A stretch of 11,982 nucleotides of DNA from the NCBI GenBank assembly GCA_023627715.1, contig JAMAHW010000245.1:1-11982 (forward strand). Direction: 5' to 3'. Positions 8,332-11,982 of the stretch are shown here, in pieces. A program made the translations under genes and the position numbers. How positions within the stretch are numbered: position 1 is the stretch's first letter; the number at the start of each line of letters is the position of its first letter. The stretch is from Periconia sp. R9002 (taxonomy: Eukaryota > Ascomycota > Dothideomycetes > Pleosporales > Periconiaceae). The notes under the pieces are model-generated. The model worked only from the letters and a program-made list of their open reading frames with translations. It had not been told where the DNA came from and did not search any database.

Positions 8332-9354
8332 GCAGAAACATTATCTTTCCTTTCCGGCCTTATATCCCGCGACGTTCCAGCAAATCGCAACGGTTGCAAA
8401 ACTACCCGCCCGCATGATATCTACCCTTTTCTTTCGCCTTTGACCGCCAGTTGGGCGTCATCATCGTTTGTGTGCCTTCGTCAAAGTTCCAGGGTGTCAG
8501 CGCGTGATGTCATAGCGCGCAAGTGCCAGGCTAAGCTTTGAGACATTTCTAGTTCTGGGCTAGCTTCCTTGCTTAGTCGAATCTTCTCAATACTGATTCT
8601 GTGGAGATGGGTTGAATACTGTGCAATGTGGTGCATGTTTCGTCACGTTCCACACAGTACATTTGTCCTTCCACAGAATCACTCATCTTACTAACTGCGA
8701 TATGTAATACGAATGACTTCGCCCCGTTATGGACTTTTCTCTTCTAATTCTTTGCTTTTTCCTTTTCTCGTAATATACGCACATAACCCCATGCTTTTAC
8801 CGAATCATTGGAGGAACATAGTGGAAATGCAGAAGAAAAGTCGCTATTCATTGACGCAAACCAAACCTGTCCGAGTTCCAGTGGGTGGCCAGTAAAATCC
8901 AGCAACCAATCAACTGCGTGTTCGAAAGAAGGACGAAACGAATCCGGTATAGATTGTAGAACTGTTCTCTCGAGATCTCAACCGGATGAACACGCAAAAC
9001 ACTGTAAGTCTTCTCACACATCGCCAACCTAGACACCTACAGTGTGCATTATATCGAAATCAGTTGGCTGATTCGCCTCAAGGGCTGTATGTACATTCAT
9101 GGAAATACTTACCCGTAGTCAAATGACCTTTTGGTCGGTCGAAGAACATTCCAGGAGGAAAGAAAAATATTTCAAGGTCATAGAACGACATGCCATGGAA
9201 TCTCACCACCGATGAAACTGTACGTATTTAGTGCGAAGAAGCTAAAGATTGAGACCATCAATCCACAGACCCCATCATTATATGTTAGACCATTGATGAA
9301 AAAGAGACTTCATCCCAGCATTTCCTCCCAGCCAAAACAAAACCTCACCGCCAC
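8332..9354. other. Spacer between the kinase-like relic and the MDR gene
   Basis: About 1 kb with no supported gene. It contains a TATA-like sequence for the minus-strand kinase frame (about 8367-8374), an 88-bp nested palindrome (8594-8681), a small inverted repeat (ATCCGGT near 8941 with ACCGGAT near 8981), and, next to 9354, the probable 3' untranslated region of the MDR gene. No domain could be recognised in short open stretches. Confidence 0.4.
8594..8681. repeat. 88-bp nested inverted repeat (MITE-like or foldback)
   Basis: The outer arms are a perfect 12-base inverted repeat, TGATTCTGTGGA at 8594-8605 and TCCACAGAATCA at 8670-8681. Inside are TACTGTG at 8617-8623 and CACAGTA at 8653-8659, spaced almost equally from the outer arms (11 and 10 bases). 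Next to them, GTGG (8627-8630 region) can pair with CCAC (8650-8653 region). The symmetry suggests one long imperfect hairpin. It could be a miniature transposon, a decayed foldback element or a structured RNA; no clear target duplication is seen. Confidence 0.6.
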
Positions 9355-10416
9355 TCACTCAGCAATCCTAACCTGCGCCTGCCCGCTCCGCTTCCCATCC
9401 CTAAACCCATCCAACACCTCATTAACCTTCGCAGCATCCAACCCCACCCCTTCCACCTTCTCAGACTCCAACGTCTTAATCTTCCTCGCCTCCAAAAGAT
9501 CCGCAATATGCACCCACATCTTCTCCCCAACCTTCCTCAACTGCGGCACTCCGCTCGTGTCAACAACCGTATACGACCCCTCCTCTTTCCTTACCTTCTC
9601 CGTCTCATGCGGCCCGCTCGGCAGCAATCTCGCGGCCTTCCCATGCTGCGACGAAGACAGCGCATTGATAGTGACATACAGCACATCCGGCGTATTCACC
9701 GCGTCCACAGCGTACACAAGATCTTCTCCCACAGCGGCCGCGATCCGCGGACGCACCACGGTATCATAGTCGCCATGACGATCGAGGACTTGCGTAGCAC
9801 CATACTTCTTTAACTCCTCCTCTTTCCCACCCAGCACGATAATCTTGCCGATCCCAGAGATGGAGGCGAGCTGCACGAGATACCGTCCACAATTACTCCC
9901 TCCACCCACAATCAAGATCGTCTGTGCCGCGAAGTCAAACCCCGCAGCTTCACTCGATCCAGGCGTAGGCCACCCCAACCCATGCTCCGGATCATACAAA
10001 GCGGTATACGCCGCGGCAAAGTTCACCGGCAGACTCGCAACTTCCTCCTCCGTATACCCCTCAGGAACCCTCGCAGCGTACGCCTCATCCGCAATCGCAA
10101 ATTCCTGCAACCCATTCGACACATGCCCCTCCTCGAACAGACTCCCGTACGTAAACACGTGATCGCCGGGCTTGAATTTCGTGACGTTGGATCCGATGCG
10201 CTCAACGTAGCCCACGATGTCGGTGCCGAGGGGCGTGGGGAGGGATTCGGCGAACCAGAGGCCTTTGTCGCGGATCTTTTGGTCGTGGTGGTTTAGGCCG
10301 GTGACGGTTACGCGGAGGAGGAGTTGGGTGGGTTTGGGGGATGGGATCGGCCAGGTGGTGGAGAGGGTTAGGGGAGAGCCGATTGCGGTGACTAGGAGCG
10401 CTTTTTGGGTTGCCAT
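9355..10416 (-). CDS. Medium-chain dehydrogenase/reductase (quinone oxidoreductase-like)
   Basis: This 353-aa protein should be a cytosolic NAD(P)H-dependent oxidoreductase of the zinc-independent MDR branch. The GroES-like N-terminal part holds GLNHHDQKIRDKGLW (40-54) and GTDIVGYVERIGSNV (64-78). In zinc alcohol dehydrogenases the block at 64-69 reads GHE and binds the metal; here it is GTD, and the catalytic zinc ligands are not evident. The Rossmann part has ILIVGGGSNCGRYLVQLA (167-184), a glycine-rich cofactor loop. Length fits the family (~330-360 aa). I start at ATG 10416 (A at -3, G at +4; family-like MATQKALLVTAIG). The frame is open 49 codons further, but that stretch is His/Ser/Thr-rich and looks like leader. 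No introns or damage are seen. Fungal relatives include CipB-like and trans-acting enoyl-reductase-like proteins; the substrate cannot be told. It is divergent to the Zn2Cys6 gene at 11935. Confidence 0.9.
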   Translation of the reverse strand: MATQKALLVTAIGSPLTLSTTWPIPSPKPTQLLLRVTVTGLNHHDQKIRDKGLWFAESLPTPLGTDIVGYVERIGSNVTKFKPGDHVFTYGSLFEEGHVSNGLQEFAIADEAYAARVPEGYTEEEVASLPVNFAAAYTALYDPEHGLGWPTPGSSEAAGFDFAAQTILIVGGGSNCGRYLVQLASISGIGKIIVLGGKEEELKKYGATQVLDRHGDYDTVVRPRIAAAVGEDLVYAVDAVNTPDVLYVTINALSSSQHGKAARLLPSGPHETEKVRKEEGSYTVVDTSGVPQLRKVGEKMWVHIADLLEARKIKTLESEKVEGVGLDAAKVNEVLDGFRDGKRSGQAQVRIAE

Positions 10417-10700
10417 GATGGTGGTGGTGGATGATGTGTGGCTTGGTAGATAGAGGGAGGTTATGTGTAGGAGCTGATGTAGATGTAGATGTTGGTGTGA
10501 ATGAGGCGCAATTCTTGAGCGTGTAGTAGTAGGAGCCGATTGAATAGTTCTTGCTTGCTGCAACAGTAAAAAAGACCAGAATGTATATGTATGTAACTAT
10601 ATCAACAAACAAAGATATGCTTTTGTATTCTAAAACTCCCTCTCCACAATCGAATCCCCTCAATTTATACCTTTCTCCCATCTCATCACATCATCATCGT
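10417..10700 (-). promoter_or_regulatory. Leader and promoter of the MDR gene
   Basis: Reading leftwards to the ATG, a TATAAATTG element is present at 10661-10669. Then comes a T-rich stretch with a splice-acceptor-like TTTTTTACTGTTGCAG at about 10557-10572, so a leader intron is possible. A CCACCATC-type microsatellite sits just before the ATG (about 10415-10432), and a TAGATG-type repeat lies at about 10479-10494. The TATA element is ~245 bases from the start codon, which fits a leader of ~200 bases. Confidence 0.5.
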
Positions 10701-10901
10701 GGGCGTGCCTACGGCATCTTCTGACAAAGCTGTTTAGTACGCTACTTACCTACTACCATACTAATCACCTCTTCGGCCTCTCTTTCCCTCACACGCAACA
10801 GAGGTGTCAACCAACAGGGTTGCTTGTACGGATGCCGAAGCCGAAGCGGCATTGCTTGCGCTAGTCTAACGCAGCTAGCTCTCGCACGTGCTCGCGACAG
10901 T

Positions 10902-10917
10902 GCTTCGCCTGCGAAGC
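10902..10917. repeat. Perfect 7-bp-arm hairpin
   Basis: GCTTCGC (10902-10908) and GCGAAGC (10911-10917) are separated by only two bases. Just upstream are ATGCCG/CGGCAT (10832-10837 and 10847-10852) and CAACC/GGTTG (about 10809-10822). The function is unknown; a cruciform or a protein-binding palindrome is possible. Confidence 0.55.
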
Positions 10918-11169
10918 CACAGTGATATGTCTTCGGAATCCACTAGTCATCCAAAGCTATAATATGACTGTTGATGCAACGGCCTCACTGGGTGAGTCGA
11001 CATAATGCGCTAGGCGGCTGTCAAGGCGTAAAAGTCCGATCGAAGATCCGAAACTGCCATCTGCGTGAGATTCCAACAAATACCTTACTTGGCGACGGCT
11101 AGACTGCTCGGAAACCCAGTGCCGTGACGTGCGTAGCTTACGACGACAAATGGCGGGCGGAGCAGAGTT

Positions 11170-11217
11170 CCATCTGGCGCCCTGTCCAGTAAAAGCCAAA
11201 CCAACCGCAATGACTAA
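11170..11217 (-). pseudogene. Possible remnant of a polyketide synthase acyltransferase domain
   Basis: On the minus strand, 16 codons read LVIAVGLAFTGQGARW. FTGQGA-x-W is the well-known opening of PKS and FAS-type acyltransferase domains (family form FxFTGQGAQW). The frame continues to a stop near 10954-10956, but downstream residues do not clearly match the domain: the expected MG and EL blocks are absent, and no catalytic GHS motif is seen. It may be a fossil fragment or a chance 8-residue match. Confidence 0.2.
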
Positions 11218-11794
11218 TCCTCTAGGGAACGAATCTGAATAAAGGTGATCATACCGGTTGGAGCATGACGAGTTGGTACACTATGCGCATTGCCAAGACT
11301 GTGCTACGGAGATGGAGCTTGAGCATTCCCGCGGTCGTAGTGAAAGAGTTCCCGCAAATCGAAATACATGCCAAGAGCAAGAGCCCCTTTCGGCACCCAC
11401 TATTTCGACTACCGCATGATCTCGTGCAACACCCAGGGTAGTGACGTCGCCCGGTAGGATCCTTCCTGAGCCCCAATACATAGGCCGCACGCTCCCGGTC
11501 ATCTTTTTTAGCGAATGGCTTAGCCTGCGTCCTTGAATAGACAGGGGGAGATACAGAGAGGAATGATGGTGCGCGCCAGCCAATCGGATCGCGATCGGGG
11601 GCAGGGTGTGATTCCGAAGTGAAAGCAGACCCGCCATCATGCTTGCACGCTCCATCGAGACGGCACTTATGACTCCATTATTCTCGCCTAAGCGGTTGCA
11701 GGGGTGCACTTAAGATAAATGATTCACTGTCGCGCAACATCTCACCTTTTCGCGCTCCCCTCGCTCATGGCGCGGCTGGCAACCAATCTAAGCG

Positions 11795-11824
11795 CGCCAG
11801 CATTTTCGCCAGCATTTTCGCCAG
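11795..11824. repeat. Tandem 12-bp repeat
   Basis: CGCCAGCATTTT occurs twice head to tail (11795-11806 and 11807-11818), followed by a partial CGCCAG (11819-11824). It lies ~110 bases before the Zn2Cys6 start codon, in its presumed promoter or leader. Confidence 0.85.
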
Positions 11825-11934
11825 TTACGAAACGAAACTCGCATACCTGACTCCGCCCCACTCCTTGAGGAGCTAGTCCGGCTTTCCATTTCACGCAGCA
11901 TCTTGCCATTTTGAGCTGTCCTATTGCCACCACC

Positions 11935-11982
11935 ATGGTTGGAACACCACGAAGAACGGGTTGCGACACCTGCCGAGTACGG
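11935..11982 (+). CDS. Zn(II)2Cys6 transcription factor, 5' end only
   Basis: The last 48 bases read MVGTPRRTGCDTCRVR. This matches the start of fungal binuclear zinc-cluster regulators (C-x2-C-x-x-R-K-x-K-C), with Cys10 and Cys13 as the first two ligands and basic residues just before. The start context CACCACCATGG is a strong one. The remainder lies beyond the window, so neither the middle homology domain nor the target can be judged. The gene is transcribed away from the MDR gene, from which it is separated by ~1.5 kb. Regulation of that neighbour is possible but only inferred from position. Confidence 0.75.
   Translation, partial: MVGTPRRTGCDTCRVR

Larger units (their letters stand above)
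10701..11934. other. Divergent intergenic region between MDR and Zn2Cys6 genes
   Basis: No intact gene is supported in ~1.2 kb. It contains clustered hairpins (10808-10917), a CACGTG E-box inside GCACGTGC (10884-10891), a faint PKS acyltransferase-like peptide on the minus strand (11170-11217), and a tandem 12-mer (11795-11824). Near 11850, CTCCGCCCCAC reads on the other strand as GTGGGG and GCGGAG, both fitting the short CreA consensus SYGGRG; chance matches to so short a motif are common. The 142-codon minus-strand open stretch at 11281-11709 has no recognisable domain. Confidence 0.4.

Noticed and set aside
9131..9769. Plus-strand 212-codon frame
   Set aside because: Most of it is antisense to the well-supported MDR gene, and its unique part shows no domain.
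10417..10563. 49-codon N-terminal extension of the MDR protein
   Set aside because: The stretch is low-complexity His/Ser/Thr-rich with microsatellite DNA, and the family-like N-terminus begins at ATG 10416.
11281..11709. 142-codon minus-strand open frame as a gene
   Set aside because: No recognisable domain, and it lies in the presumed promoter region of the Zn2Cys6 gene. A spurious open stretch is more likely.

Overview
The window looks like nuclear DNA of a filamentous ascomycete (Pezizomycotina). The evidence is a short GT-AG intron with a CTAAC branch site inside a bZIP basic region, a single-exon HET-domain (heterokaryon incompatibility) gene, a fungal hAT transposon, a fungus-type kinase-like gene, and the start of a Zn(II)2Cys6 regulator. 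I cannot name the species. No rRNA, tRNA or CRISPR structure was seen.

Layout. 1-670: promoter and pyrimidine-rich leader. 671-1672 (+): a bZIP transcription factor with two introns and an apparent one-base frameshift. 1673-2542: spacer with small palindromes. 2543-4873 (+): an intact 776-aa HET-domain protein. 4874-5637: AT-rich spacer. About 5638-7375 (+): a decayed hAT transposon. Its transposase has lost the catalytic core by deletion, carries TGG-to-stop changes, and ends in subterminal repeats. 7351-8331 (-): a GC-rich, kinase-like gene that keeps only the N-lobe; its reading frame runs into the hAT end and stops there. 8332-9354: spacer holding an 88-bp nested palindrome. 9355-10416 (-): an intact 353-aa medium-chain dehydrogenase/reductase. 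10417-11934: a long divergent intergenic region with hairpins, a tandem 12-mer and a faint polyketide-synthase acyltransferase-like peptide. 11935-11982 (+): the first 16 codons of a Zn2Cys6 regulator, cut by the window edge.

How the parts relate. The genes do not form an operon-like pathway. The centre (HET gene, hAT relic, truncated kinase-like gene) is typical accessory, rearranging fungal DNA. The right end pairs an oxidoreductase with a divergent Zn2Cys6 regulator, an arrangement often seen at the edges of metabolite clusters, but the rest of any cluster lies outside the window. I found no convincing new multi-gene system. The observations most worth checking are the hAT/kinase junction, the bZIP frameshift with its recoverable C-terminus, and the 88-bp palindrome.
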